Shown: positions 33,940 to 45,614, counted from the stretch's first letter. The stretch is DNA of 64,000 bases from Schistocerca nitens (GCF_023898315.1 NC_064621.1:539545383-539609382), one strand, 5' to 3'. Made by a program: numbers and translations. The notes: generated by a model not told the origin, from the sequence alone.

Positions 33940-34745
33940 CGAATGAAATTAGTCTCTGTGGCCATGTCAAGTATATGAATTTGTTCCGCTCATTCTCCAG
34001 ATTTGAGTGTTTTCACTCGACAGGAGACAAGATACAAGCCTCCGACAGCTATATCAATTATATGAATGTTTGAACTCAGTCTACAGGTAGAAATTTTTCC
34101 ACTTACATAGTTCTTCAGATTTTTCTATTACATATGAGCCTTGACTACGGCTGCAACCTTTTTAGAGACAAATATCACATCTTATTCATTTCAAGGAGAG
34201 GTAAATACATTTCTGTAAGTGAAATATTTTCAAAATGAATCTATTAATTTATTTAAATACGAATTTTTTTGTACTTCTGACATCAAACATCAATTTTTGG
34301 TTGGTTTTAAATATTTTATAGCGGATTCTATATTATAAAGTAATATTCAAAGAAATGAACAATTACTTTTTTAATTTAAATGTATTGAAGCTTGTTCTCT
34401 CTCCCTGTCAGTTTGCACCGATCACTGATTATTCTCCTTCGGTAAATGCTCAAGTTACATGAACAGCGTGAACAGAATGCATATGTACGCTACAGGTTTT
34501 TAAGGTGTTAGGTAACTTAATTACTTGCTTTGCAAGCATATACTGCCCCCTTCTTCGTAAAATACATTTTTCCATCATTTGCTAACTTACTTCGGATGTT
34601 TAATAGCCAACGATTCGGCCACACGAGTGTGGGGAAACTGCCGAAAAACCATACTCGGATTGGCCAGCAAAAGGACTGGCTTCGCTTGAAAATAAAGAAT
34701 TAATAATTAAGTCAATATGCAAAACAACAACGAAGTGTATCGTTT

Positions 34746-34960
34746 TGTTTTCACCCGCTTGCTCCCATAGACTGGTTTCAGTCGAAAGAAGTGAATGAAT
34801 TAATCTAACCGATATGGAAAACTACTGCCGACTGAATCGATTGTTTTCATTCTTTTGTTCCCATAGACTGGTTTCACTCAAAACACTGAGTGAATAATTC
34901 AACCGATACGTAAAACTACAACCGAATGAGTCGAATGTTTTCATTCGGCTGTTCCCATCA
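34746..34960 (+). repeat. Tandem repeat, ~95-bp unit, about 2.2 copies
   Basis: Units start at tgttttca at 34746, 34842 and 34936. Each has ttcccatagactggtttca (or close) and accgata(t/c)g at matching positions. Similar words occur at 32180-32270 and around 34010, across the inserted element at 32280-33939, so a longer diverged array may have been interrupted. Confidence 0.75.
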
Positions 34961-36532
34961 CTAACTGCAGCCCACCTGGCATATTGTTTCTGTGGCGGGA
35001 TCCGATCGTCACGAGTGATCGAGTGTGCCACACGCTACCAAAATTGTGTGTGTTGTGAGAGCTATCTGCGGTGCACTGTGGCATCTGAACGGTGAATGAA
35101 GATTCTAAAAATAAAAAAAAATAAAAAAACCTGAACGTAGCAATAGCATCAAGGAACTAGCCAAGAAAATAGTGTTTATCCATGAGCAGACCAAAATTCA
35201 TAGTGAGTGTTCCTGTGAAAGGTCGTGTGGGTAATTCTCCACACCACTGAGATCTGAAAAACAGGAAAAGTGTCGTCGAAACATCCAATCTTCAACATTT
35301 ATTTGCTCGAGAGAAAATATACATACAACCACATATACCCATATTTTTTGTGCCTTGTTTACTGTCTACCAACGGGACCCTACGGATTGGCTGTCTTCGA
35401 ATATCTTGCTTCTTATTCGATTAGAAGGTGAATGCCCAGATATCAGTTTCCTAAAGCAGTACGACGCAGTAATAAAAAATCTCATAAACATCGCCTTTGA
35501 AGAGTATAAGATTTCTGAGCGCTGTTTAGTGTAAAACATGTATAAGTATTTAATAGAGTCGTCGGTAGCTGACTACGTAGTGTAAAAGTCGAGTTGGTGG
35601 TTCGAATCTTGCTAGCAGTAACATTTTTTACTTGTATTTAAATCCTATAGTTATTAAAGAATGTTAATATTAGTTAACACTCATTGAATCAGATTTTTTT
35701 AAATAACGCTTTGATCTGTGTAGTGGCTTTAGGAGTATACGTGTAGATGTAGGTGACATGCAGAGATGAGCAGGAGTGGATGTGCCACCAACATTGTGCA
35801 CGTGAGCATGACTGTACAATGGACCGGAGGAGAATCGATTCTCTCTACCTGCGCCAGGTGTCCAGACTGGGGCGTCTATACAATCGCCTTCTCAGGTTTC
35901 GGGTCTGGAGCTCTCGTTGCGCCCTATGTCTTCCCGTTAGCGTCGAAGAACTCCAGAAGGGAGACTTGTTGTTGTTTTCTCTAATTTGTAGTGCAGGCAG
36001 TATTATCCTTTGTTTTTAGATCGTGCATTCAACATGGCAAATCGTAAAAGGAACACCGAAAATTAAACTGTATTACCTGAACCTTGTTTACGAAAATGAA
36101 AAGCAAGCCATACCATTATTATGAAAATGGAGAAGCTGAGCGTACAAAATCTATTGAAGAACTTAGAGCCAGAGTTAATTTGTGACAAGAACACTATCGT
36201 TAAAATCACGAGCAGCTTTCAAACCAATAATTGGAAACGCAAAAAAAGTAATGAAGCTTCAGTGAAACCTGTAACTTCTCCACACGACGTTTACGAGTTG
36301 CCTTTATGGAACTACCGCTTGTGTGATTTTCTCGGGCAAATAAAGGGCAGACTACGGATGACGTGTTTTCTTCTGCCGAAATCATGGTCACATCTGAAGT
36401 TGCAACCTCTCCTGGGTACCGTCACGTGTATGAACACTACATCTGTGCAGATAAACCTGTGCCGACAAACCTAAGATGTACAATATATCGTTTGTGAGGC
36501 GTTTAAGTGCGACGAAAGATGGCGATAGCGGT
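34961..36532. other. Unassigned DNA with one tRNA-like block
   Basis: 35560-35625 resembles a SINE head: A-box-like tagctgactacgtagtg and B-box ggttcgaatct, plus strand. Frames at 35753-36019 and 36121-36474 (117 codons from a plain ATG) show no family I can name. A nearby 10-codon frame starting MANRKRNTEN is closed by TAA at about 36065. Confidence 0.4.
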
Positions 36533-37930
36533 ATTGTTGTTTTTTTCTTTTTTTTGTTCAGTCATCATTATTCTGAATGGTTTGTGCGACACGACACGAA
36601 TTCCTCTCTTGTCCCAAGCTGTTCATCTCATAATACCACTTGCAACCTACGTCCTCAATTATTTGCTGAATATATTCCAATCTCTGTCTCCCCCTAAAGT
36701 TTTTGCCCTCTACAGCTCCCTCAAGTACCATGGAGGTCATTCCCTGATGTCGCAACAGATGTCCTAACATCCTGTCCTTTTCCTTCTCTGTGATTTCCAC
36801 ATATTCCTTTCCTCTCAGATTCTGCGCAGAACCTCCTCATTCCTTACCTTATCAGACCATCTAATTTTCAAGATTCTTCTGTAGCACCACATCTTAAATG
36901 CTTCGATTCTCTTCTGTTTCGGTTTTCCCACAGTCCATGTTTCGCTACCATACAATGCTGTACTCCAGACGTACGTTCTCAGAAATTTCTTCCTCAAATT
37001 GAGGCCTATGTTTGATACTAGTACACCTCTCTTGGCCAGAAATGCCCTTCATGTCAATGCCAGTCTGTTTTTAACGTCCTTATATCATTGCTTCTTAGAT
37101 GAACAGATTGAACAGGAGGGGCGAAAGACTACGTCCCTGTCTTACACACTTTTTAATTCGCGCACTCCGTTCTTGGTCGTCCACTCTTATTGTTCCCTCT
37201 TGGCTCTTATACATATTGTATATAGCCTGTTTCTCCCTGTAGCTTACCCCTACTTTTCTCAGAATTTCGAACATCTTACACCATTTTACATTGTCTAACG
37301 GTTCTTCCAGGTCGACAAATCCTATGAACGGGTCTTGATTTTTCTTTAGTTTTGCTTCCATTGTCAACTGTGACGTCAGAATTGCCTCTCTGGTGCCTTT
37401 ACCTTTCCTAAAGCCAAACTGATGGTCATCTAACACAGCCTCAATTTCCTTTTCCATTCTTCTGTGTATTATTCTCGTCAGTAACTTGGATGCATGAGCT
37501 GTTAAGCTGACTGTGCGATAATTCTCGCGCTTATTGGCTCTTGCAGTCTTCGGAATTCTGTGGATGGTTTTTTTGCTGAAATTCAGACGATTTGTCACCA
37601 GACTCATACATTCTACACACCAACGTGAATAGTCGTTTTGTTGCCATCTCCCCCAGTGACTCCCCTTATCTATCCCTTCTGCCTTATTTGATCTTAAGTT
37701 CTCTTAAACTCTGATTCTAATACTGGATCCCCTATCTCTTCTAAATCGACTCCTGTTTCTTCTTCTGTCACATCAGACAAATCTTCCTCCTCATAGAGGC
37801 TGTACTCTTTACACCTATCCCCTCTCTCCTCTGAATTTAACTGTGGAATTCCCGGTGCACGCTTAATGTTACCGCCCTTGCTTTTAATTTCACCCAAGGT
37901 TGCTATGACTTTCCTATATGCTGGTCTTAG
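36533..37930 (-). pseudogene. LINE ORF2 with the RT box-C region deleted, A-rich tail
   Basis: From 37897 down: a D-L-S-D-V-T-E-E-E-T linker, then the RT with Y-R-T-V-S-L, F-G-F-R-K-G-K-G-T-R-E-A-I, F-V-D-L-E-E-P-L (box A, Asp kept), V-R-Q-G-R-S-L-S-P (box B) and F-N-L-F-I ending at 37095. The next ~100 bases pass straight to the thumb (R-K-K-F-L-R-T-Y-V-W-S, Y-G-S-E-T-W). The box C F/YADD that should lie between is missing. The 3' end on the minus strand is an A-rich tract at 36533-36557. Confidence 0.85.
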
Positions 37931-37944
37931 TAGTTGTAAAATTT

Positions 37945-38890
37945 GTTGCTGTCATTAGTTCAAAGACTGGTTTGATTCATCCCTCCATGCTATCCTATGC
38001 AAGTCTCATCATCTCAGCGTAACTGCTGCAAGCTACATCTATTGGAAAGTACTTGCTTTACTCAAGTCTCGTCATCCTGTGCAATTTTGGTCGCCACACT
38101 TCCCCTCCCCCTCTCTTATCAAAATATCTGTTCTTTGACGCTCAGGATTTGCCCTATCAAGCGATCCTTTCTTTAATCAAGCTGGACCGTAAAACGTTTT
38201 TTTCTCCAATTCGAATCAATAAAATATTTACGCTATCTACTCACATAACACTCAGTTTTCTTGTGTAGCAGCTCATTATAAGGTGACGAGACTGGTCCAT
38301 TTCAGTTTAAGGCGATATTCCAGGAAATACCTTAAAAAGATGTTGTGATGCTTTAATTTATATTCGATACAAGCTTATTGTTTTCAGGAAAACTTTTCGT
38401 ATTATTGGCTGTCTTTTCTTCTGCCGTCATCTGTTATTTTGCTGCCCAATTAGTAATAAATCCTCTCCTCAGCATCTCATTTCCTAATCTTATTCCAGCA
38501 GCATAACCTGATTTAATTAGACTACAGTCCGTTACCGGTATTTTACTATTGTTAACGTTCATTTTATAGTCTCTTTTCGAGGCATTGTCCATTCCGTTCA
38601 ACTTATCTTCCTTTGTCGTGTCTAACAGAATTACCTTGTAACCGACAAAACGCAAAAGTTTTTATTTCTTTCCCTGAACTTTAATTCCCTTCCCAGATGT
38701 CTCAATGGCTGTGTTTACTGCTTTCTCATGGTACGGATTGAATAACACGGGGGATAGACTACAAGCCTACTCAACTATTGCCTTCACGTCCTTCGACTCT
38801 TAGGACTGAAGTATTGCTAATGTACAAGTTGTAGACAACCGTTGATTGCCTGTATTTTATCCGTGATAGCTCCAAAATTCCACGGAGTAT
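37945..38890 (-). pseudogene. Decayed LINE fragment, same family as 26970-28690
   Basis: A minus-strand frame at 38434-38655 aligns residue for residue with the other copy (K-M-N-V-N-N-S-K-I ... S-L-I-K-S-G-Y-A-A-G-I-R-L-G-N-E). FADD is reduced to F-V-G-Y. The 3' block (caaagactggtttgat, ctccatgcta) near 37960-38000 matches the 3' end at 26970. It lies directly 5' of the LINE at 36533-37930 in the same orientation. Confidence 0.8.
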
Positions 38891-39455
38891 ATTCTAAAAA
38901 TAGTGGAATAACATGGCGGCAGTTATTCTGAATGTGGCGTAAATTAGCAGTGTTGTAGACAAGAAGCGGAGTAACTTGGACATAATGCAAATAAGGAAGT
39001 GAGAGACTGTTTCCTCTTCGTCTTTTCATTGTACCAACGTCTTTTTATTTAGTTACATAACCCATGTTTTTACAGTGTATCGGTAAGAATCATGGCTGTA
39101 GTTGTGAGATCTTTGGTATGATTTTATGCAGAGAGGGTCACTATTTTATTGAAGTTTACATGTGTGCACACAAAAGTGTGCTAATGTTCAGTATTTTGTT
39201 AATGAAGTGATTTTTGATAGCTTGGTAAGGATTTACACTTGCGCCTAATAGATACACGTGTGGTGTTGTTTTCTTCTCTGAAACTTTCTGCAGTTATACA
39301 ACAGGGATCACTATATTCCAATGGTATTCGACGGACAGGTACAATATCATCTACTAAATTCCTTTATACATATAAAACGGTACTCAAACACGAAATAGAC
39401 TTTTATATTGTCGCAAAAATAAAAATAGCTCCACACCACCGGATCCAACCAAGTT
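38891..39455. other. No recognised feature
   Basis: AT-rich DNA without a repeat family or coding signal that I can name. Confidence 0.4.
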
Positions 39456-39470
39456 TATCGGGAGGGGTTC

Positions 39471-39659
39471 AAATGGCTCTGAGCACTATGGGACTTAACA
39501 TCTGTGGTCATCAGTCCCCTAGAACTTAGAACTACTTAAACCTAACTAACCTAAGGACATCACACACATCCATGCCCGAGGCAGGATTCGAACCTGCGAC
39601 CGTAGCAGTCGCGCGGTTCGGGACTGAGCGCCTAGAACCGCTAGACCACCGCGGCCGGC
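39471..39659 (-). mobile_element. SINE-A
   Basis: A full-length copy with a 15-bp TSD, tatcgggaggggttc, at 39456-39470 and 39660-39674. Confidence 0.95.
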
Positions 39660-39674
39660 TATCGGGAGGGGTTC

Positions 39675-40437
39675 CCATAGATGTAGGACAAACGTCGTAA
39701 CGGGAAACAACCTCCCAAATATTCCATTACCATCTCATGTAGCATTTGGCTGAATAAAACTGGGCTATTCAAAGCGTAAGATCTCTAACAGCCGACCCTG
39801 CCCTTCGGCATATATAAAAAAGCGTAAAAATGCTCACGGCGTCGTTTTCCCATTTTTAATCCTATACATAGACGTTACATACGATGCGTCAGTGAAATGC
39901 ATTTTTTAATGAAAGTGATGTAAATTCTGTTTGTAATGCGTTTGTCGATGCAACGTGTGTGGCTGTACATCGCACTATTTTTCCATTTTGCCGATATCCG
40001 TTTCATGTAATTGCGTGTTTGTAGGCATGGGCAAACAGAATGCATAAAGTAAGTTACTGCAGTGAGTATCTAATAACACGAACTGTCGTTACGAGCAGCC
40101 ATGTCGTTAACAACATTTTGTGAACACCAGTAGACTCGTACAACAAAGTCTATTTTGTCCATTTGCGAAAGAAAACAACTCAGCGACTGTTGGTACAGTC
40201 ATCTCAAACTAGGGAGGAAGAGCATGGGAAGACTACACATAAATACGCCAACGAGACTGCAACATTCTCGCACGCTAGCGGCTGGCGATCGCTATTCTGG
40301 GAGTTGGTGGAAGCGGTGGGCCTTGGAATGCCACTAACGGGGCTGGAGCTGTGCGAGAAGTTCGTATGAGACGGAAATCCGTATGGCGGTGCCGTTTCGC
40401 CACGCAGAAAAAAAAGAATCAAGTAATTATACTTTTT
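39675..40437. other. No recognised feature
   Basis: No named repeat or exon. The overlapping frames at 40155-40422 read in both directions and have no domain signal. Confidence 0.4.
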
Positions 40438-40620
40438 GAAACTTCCTGGCAGATTAAAATTGTATGCTGGTCCGGGACTCGAACCCGGAGTATTTCGTGG
40501 GCAGTGCTCTCACTGACTGAGACATTCAGGCGCGATTCACGACTCGTCGTCACAGCCTCACTTCCATCACTACCTCTCTCGTACTTTCCCTTCGCTCTCC
40601 CTAATATTGGTTTTACGTGA
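40438..40620 (-). mobile_element. SINE-D
   Basis: The tail block gaaacttcctggcagattaa is at 40438-40457. The B-box, reverse complement ccgggttcgagtcccgg, is near 40473-40489, and the A-box half is at about 40505-40535. The adjoining tacgtgatcgtaccattcc (40612-40635) resembles the LINE at 25540, so the SINE may sit in a LINE remnant. Confidence 0.8.
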
Positions 40621-40793
40621 TCGTACCATTCCATATAGCTCCTTAGGTTTCAGTGATGATGGAGAGGGATAAATGTAGCAATTCCACGTATGGGATTATG
40701 GCCCAAAAACGACCGAGCCGACAGTTTCAATCGAAAAATCGTTATGATACTTGTAACAATGGGATATATGTGCTGGTACTGTTGGTTCAAAAT

Positions 40794-40936
40794 CGTTCAA
40801 ATGGCTCTGAGCACTATGGGACTTAACATCTGAGGTCATCAGTCCCCTACAACATATAACTACTTAAACCTAACTAACCTAAGAAGATCACACACATCCA
40901 TGCCAGAGGCAGAATTCGATCCTGCGACCGTAGCTC
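40794..40936 (-). mobile_element. 5'-truncated SINE-A
   Basis: Tail and body are present as far as the B-box (gcaggatcgaattctg, two changes from consensus). The A-box half of the head is missing. A possible imperfect duplication (ggtactgttgg / ggtactgctg) flanks it. Confidence 0.85.
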
Positions 40937-41723
40937 CGGTACTGCTGTTGTTGCAATTGCATGGTTGGCAACTTTCTGAGGGGGTAGTATGGACCAAAAC
41001 AAGGGAAAAATGTCTAGTAAACATGGTCTCTAAAATGCATCCCTCAAGAGCTATGAGCACGTCACGGCACGCAAATAAACCAGGCAGTATTCCACCAGCA
41101 TATGGGAATGAGAGCACTTAGCAGCTTCTAAAAAACTTCACACGTAATTTCAAACCTTTACAGAACTTTTTCTCGTTGTCACCTCCACATAGTGATGAAA
41201 GGTAGAAGGTTTATCGCTACATTTTTTGCTGTTCATGCACTAACACTGCAGCATCATGCACGACTTTTTAATTTATTACTTACTTATTGCTAATTTCCAA
41301 TGCCCTTGTCGCGGTGGTGACATCGGTTCCGTTGGATCATCGAAGGTAAGCGCCGTCGGAATTGGCTAGCACTTAAATGGGTGACCGTTCAAGTCAGCCG
41401 AGCGCTGTTGGCAAGCGTGGTGCACTCAGCCCTTGCGAGTCCAATTGAGGTACTACCTGATGGGGAAATAGCGGCTCCGGTCACGAAAGCTGACAACGAC
41501 AGGGAAAGCGGTGTGCTGACTACATGCCCCACCATGTCCACATCCAGTGACGCCCCTCCATGTCCTTTTTTTCAGAGATGGTTGCGGGACTCGGCTGTTC
41601 GCTACAGCATGTCAAATCGAACACCTTCAGCCGACTAATTTCCAGACCGTTACTTTATTTAGCTACCAGTTTCGGCGATTTAGTGCGCCATCTTCACGCC
41701 ACTGATCGACGTGTAGAAAGATT

Positions 41724-41920
41724 GGTTCAAATGGCTCTGAGCACTATGGGACTTAACGTCTGAGGTCATCAGTCCCCTAGAACTTAGAACTACTTAAACC
41801 TAACTAACCTAAGGACATCACACACATCCATGCCCGAGGCAGGATTCGAACCTGCGACCGTAGCGGTCGCGCGGTTCCAGACTGTAGCGCCTAGAACCGC
41901 TCGGCCACACCGGCCGGCCT
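41724..41920 (-). mobile_element. SINE-A inside the foldback
   Basis: A near-consensus full-length copy (cgcggttccagactgtagcg, then accggccggc at the head end). No clear TSD was read. Confidence 0.95.
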
Positions 41921-41921
41921 G

Positions 41922-42022
41922 GTATCTACAGATTTCTGCCTGATTCAGCGATCAGTTCAACCATCATCTGGGGCAGATGATGGTTGAAGTGATCGCTGTA
42001 TCAAGCGGAAATCTACAGATAC
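41922..42022. repeat. Palindrome, ~48-base arms
   Basis: gtatctacagatttctgcc at the left end pairs with ggaaatctacagatac at the right end. The centre is ccatcatct-ggggc-agatgatgg. About 42 of 48 positions pair by eye. It occupies the centre of the foldback element. Confidence 0.85.
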
Positions 42023-42332
42023 AGTATTTGAATGGTGGCCCCTATTTTGACCGGGACCGAGGTTGGAATCTTCCTACATGTCGGTCAGGGGCCTGGAGAT
42101 GCCGTACTAAATCGCCGAAACTAGTAGCCAAATAAAATAACGGTTTGGAAATTAGTCGGCTGAAAGGTGTTTGATTTGACATCCTTCGGCTGAGGGTGAC
42201 ACGGCGGTAGGTCGGTACCATTGGGGTCTCCGAGGCCTGTTCGGATGGAGTTACTACTAACTCAATTCGCAACAGATTTTGCAGACAGTATCCACATATA
42301 CCCGTGAATGTATCTGCAAGATTATATCGTTG

Positions 42333-42531
42333 GCCGGCCGTAGTGACCGAACGGTTCTAGGCGCTTCAGTCTGGAACCGCGAGACCGCTACGGTCGCAGG
42401 TTCGAATCCTGCCTCGGGCATGGATGTGTGTGATGTCCTTAGGTTAGTTAGGTTTAATAGTTCTAAGTTCTAGAGGACTGATGACCTCATATATTAAGTC
42501 CCATAGTGCTCAGAGCCATTTGAACCATTTT
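42333..42531 (+). mobile_element. SINE-A
   Basis: Full length; flanked by atcgttg at 42326-42332 and at 42534-42540, a short probable TSD. Confidence 0.95.
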
Positions 42532-42867
42532 ACATCGTTGATCGACTCATAGTTCAAGAAGTAGAAAAACTAGCTTTTATTTAAAACGGAGCGCGAATTA
42601 GCCAGGGTACACTCATGCAGTGTTTGACAGTGACAACACTTGGCGAATTTCAGCAAACTGTAAACATAATTTCGAACCTTTTCTAAGCTGTTTCTTGTAT
42701 ATATGCTTAAGGTGAAAAATGTAACACATTACCTCTTTCCTTCTCATCCCGTACCGTAAGTCTCCCCTGACCCGCGCTCCTGGCTGACTTTCATGAACTC
42801 TACCCCTTTTCCCAGACGTCCACAGTCCTTTTCCTTAATCCTTCTTCCTTCCCCTTCAACCCTTCTG

Positions 42868-42900
42868 CCTGAAGAAGGAGCCTCTGGCTCCGAAAGCTTG
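42868..42900 (+). other. Hairpin-GAAA module
   Basis: CCTGAAGA, then A, then a perfect 6-bp stem (GGAGCC / GGCTCC) with a TCT loop, then GAAAGC. This is the best-formed member of the module set listed in the findings. No transposon was recognised around it. Confidence 0.6.
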
Positions 42901-43639
42901 CCAATCACAACAGTCTTTTATATGTGTATTCTGCCGACGCTTGGTGAGTAGATTTTTTTATCCATCCAATTAAATAATTTTGTCAATAATTGACTGTTTT
43001 TGTTGTTACATTAACTCATTTGTGATGTAAGCAGAAATTTGAAGCCGTTTTATACCTGGGAGTCCAATTCCTTACAGAAGCGAGGGTGGGTGCTTCACTG
43101 GTTATCTCCTGTCTCTCCTTATTTAAAGACAGCTGCCATTCATTTATTACCAAGCGTGATCGGGCGCTTACCTCATGCGCCACCGAGCAACACGTCCAGT
43201 TCAGATAGTGTCGCTTATGATCCCCGGCGAGGGCCGTCGCTAGATGTTTCACACGACACGCCGACCTAAATATGGCAGTGAAAACGTAAACACCGAAGGC
43301 TTCCCGGCGCGGCTTTCTCTGCGATAAGCGCGGCGTCTGTTTTTTGCGCTACCTTCCGGCGTCAAGAGTTCCTCGTAGCCTTAGCCCCAGCGGTGACGCG
43401 CGCAAGCTCTTCCACGGACGTCTTTGCTCGGTGTTGTCCGTGGACTTCCCTGTACGGCGCAAACTGCTCGCGTCATTTGCGTAAGCGAGCGGTATCCTGC
43501 CCGCGTGCAGTGTATCGTGTTCCAGCGTTCCAGTCCACAGGGCATTCGTGCTTCTTGCTTCGTCCCCAAACTGTGTTTCATCCCAAAATTAAGGAAATAC
43601 GGCGTACACACACATTTACACGAATACTCTACAAGCGAA

Positions 43640-43960
43640 ATGGTGTGCGGAAAGGATGATTCTCGGCAAGGTTCGACGTGAGCCCGAATCCCCCTAATTT
43701 TACCTTGATGACCTTTTCGCGAGATGTATTTAGGAAGAAGAAATATAGTGCTCAACGCCTCTAGGAAAGTAAGCTCTCGGAATTCTAACAGGAAATCTCA
43801 TTCTGCTGCACATCGCCTCTGTTGTAGTGTTGCCAGTGCAGGTGCGACGAGTGTCTCCGCATTCGCGCTTAATAAGCGAACATGTTCGTTTGCTATTATG
43901 GTTATAGCGTTGTGATTGGCAAATTATTTCTATTGCAGAATTATTAAGGAAACACAACTT
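43640..43960 (-). pseudogene. LINE 3'-end fragment
   Basis: Minus-strand frames show K-Y-I-S-R-K-G-H-Q-G-K-I-R-G-I-R-A-H then a decayed E-A-Y/S-F-P block. This is the C-terminal block also found at 4475, 14556 and 28870. The upstream part (L-I-K-R-E) to about 43900 is weaker. Confidence 0.65.
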
Positions 43961-44137
43961 TAATCTACATTTCTGAAAACTTCTGCTTTGTATGAGACGT
44001 TTTGTTTCACTGAGCAGCTGAGTAATGCATTCCTCTCTGTTCCAAAGCTAGGTTCACTTTAGAGAGGTGCGGATATGTCTCCTTCTACACTCACATTAAT
44101 GTGACCATCAGTCAAAAGTCTGAATAACCACGTTTTG

Positions 44138-44337
44138 GCCAGCCGCTGTGACCGTGCGGTTCTAGGCGCTTCAGTCTGGAACCGCGCGACCGCTACGGTC
44201 GCAGGCTCGAATCCCGCCTCGGGCGTGGATGTGTGTGATGTCTTTAGGTTAGTTAGGTTTAAGTAGTTCTAAGCTCTAGGGGACTTATGACCTCAGATGT
44301 TAAGTCGCATAGCGCTCAGAGCCATTTCAACCATTTG
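44138..44337 (+). mobile_element. SINE-A
   Basis: Full length; 12-bp TSD, aaccacgttttg, at 44126-44137 and 44338-44349. Confidence 0.95.
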
Positions 44338-44361
44338 AACCACGTTTTGCACCGCGGGCCG

Positions 44362-44400
44362 CTTAAGTCCCATAGTGCTCAGAGCCATTTGAACCATTTG
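44362..44400 (+). repeat. Isolated SINE-A tail
   Basis: Only the last ~39 bases of a SINE-A body are present (cttaagtcccatagtgctc...accatttg), 24 bases downstream of a complete copy. Confidence 0.9.
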
Positions 44401-44632
44401 ATGCGTCGTTTTCGAGATATTCAGTTGTCTCATGTTAATATACATACAATATGTACATCTTTGGACATATCATGGTGCTGAGCTTCTGTGAAGAAGATAT
44501 TGACTTCTGCTAAATCAACACTAAACGTCTGAAGATAACAAATGAATTTGTCGAAATCGGTAAAGTATAGTAAAAATATATTTGCACCGGATAACTGAAT
44601 TTTATTGCGAAAAAATCATACGAACTCCCTGG

Positions 44633-44863
44633 TTGGCTGGTTGATTTGAGGGAAGGGACGAAACAGCGAGGTCATCAGTCCGATCGGGTTAGGGAAGGTT
44701 GGGGAAGGAAGCCGGCCGTGCCCTTTCAAAGGGACGATCCCGGAATTTGCCAGGAGCGATTTAAGGATATCACGGAAAGCATCAAGATGGCCGGACGCTG
44801 GTTTGAACCGTCGTCTTCCCAAATTCGAGTCCAGTGTGCAAACCACTTCGCCACCTCACTCGG
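44633..44863 (-). mobile_element. SINE-C
   Basis: The reverse strand gives the tRNA-like head accgagtgaggtggcgaagt and B-box-like cgacggttcaaaccagc (44799-44815). The body contains ctttcaaagggacgatcc. The A-box half, ccacttcgccacct, is near the right end. Confidence 0.85.
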
Positions 44864-44939
44864 TAAACGCACTGTATATTGCGAAAAGTGTTCCGCTAAC
44901 ACTCCCTTGGGATACGACCGAAGTTCTTTTAACGTCTAA

Positions 44940-45293
44940 AGATTTCTCTCCGTTAAGAATGACATGCTTTGTTACGTTTGCCAGGAATTCGTCAGTCTAA
45001 TTACAAAACTGATCCGAAAATTACGCTCATATTTTGTTCATCAGGCGGCAGTGCGTAACGTCTTCCGGAAATCAAGGAACACTGCATCGCCCTTGGCGCC
45101 GGTATGTTGTGCCTTGTGGATCTCGTGGACGAAACGAGCGAGATGGGCTGCTGACATCGTTATTTACGGGACCCGCGCTGATTCCTACAGATGAGATTTT
45201 CGCTCTCCGGAAAGGTCGCGATACACGAGCATTAAGTGTACTCCAAATTTCTACAACAGACTGACGCCAGTCTTGTAGCCCTATAATTTCCAC
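44940..45293 (-). pseudogene. LINE RT fragment with box A
   Basis: The minus strand reads A-V-F-L-D-F-R-K-T-L-R-T, corresponding to RT box A (A-x-x-x-D-F-x-K-A-F-D), with the first Asp kept. Upstream, G-L-Q-D-W-R-Q-S-V-V corresponds to the fingers. Downstream there are two adjacent stops, and W-Q-T-x-Q-S-M-S-F-L ends the match. It is probably the same family as the fragment at 4475. Confidence 0.65.
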
Positions 45294-45614
45294 GTTTGTA
45301 TTTTCGCGATGTGTTGCTGCGGACGCAGGTGGCTGTGGAGAGCAGCGTTCTCAACATTACCCTGACTGCTGTGAAGAGGTCCGGTCCCCGCCAGCTAAGG
45401 CCGTGGGAGCGCCTCTGCCATTGTTCGAAACTGCATTGCTGCCCGACAGCTCTCCGACTTCCGCAGCGCCCCGAGGTACCTTCCTCAACGACGGCTTTTC
45501 TCTGCATGCTCCTCAAACCGTTATTTTCTTTACACTTGGATATGTAGGCCAGGAACGTTTTTAATTTCGTACCTGTGAAACTTGAGTTTTTCCGAGCGAA
45601 TAAAACATTCAAGC
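45294..45614. other. No recognised feature
   Basis: GC-rich DNA with overlapping frames on both strands (plus 45296-45547, minus 45232-45612) and no domain signal. Confidence 0.4.

Larger units (their letters stand above)
41573..42177. mobile_element. Foldback element with ~115-bp arms
   Basis: The arm at about 41606-41724 (from tcaaatcgaacacc) is repeated in reverse at about 42066-42179 with high similarity, including a segment spanning ccagaccgttactttattt in the left arm. Each arm carries the hairpin/GAAAC/AATAAA module facing outward. An 8-bp flank (atgtcctt / acatcctt) may be the target duplication. SINE-A (41724-41920) and a 48-bp-arm palindrome (41922-42022) lie between the arms. Confidence 0.75.
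41303..42266 (+). mobile_element. 5S-rRNA-derived SINE, split by a foldback insertion
   Basis: The head at about 41312-41405 follows 5S rRNA in order: acatcggttc, then ggatcatcgaa, gtaagcgccgtcgg, ggctagcactta, atgggtgaccg, gagcgctgttggc. These are the 5S internal-promoter region (A box about aagcgccgtcgg, C box about aaatgggtgaccg). The SINE body continues to about 41571 (gactacatgcccc). After the insertion at 41573-42177 its tail resumes (gagggtgacacggcggtagg) to about 42266. Confidence 0.75.

Noticed and set aside
36121..36474. 117-codon plus-strand frame as a host gene
   Set aside because: No splice context, no family resemblance and no codon signal; plausible by chance in 64 kb.
42868..42900. 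Hammerhead ribozyme
   Set aside because: CUGAAGA and GAAA flank a good stem, but an extra base sits before the stem and stems I and III are not evident. Kept only as a hairpin module.
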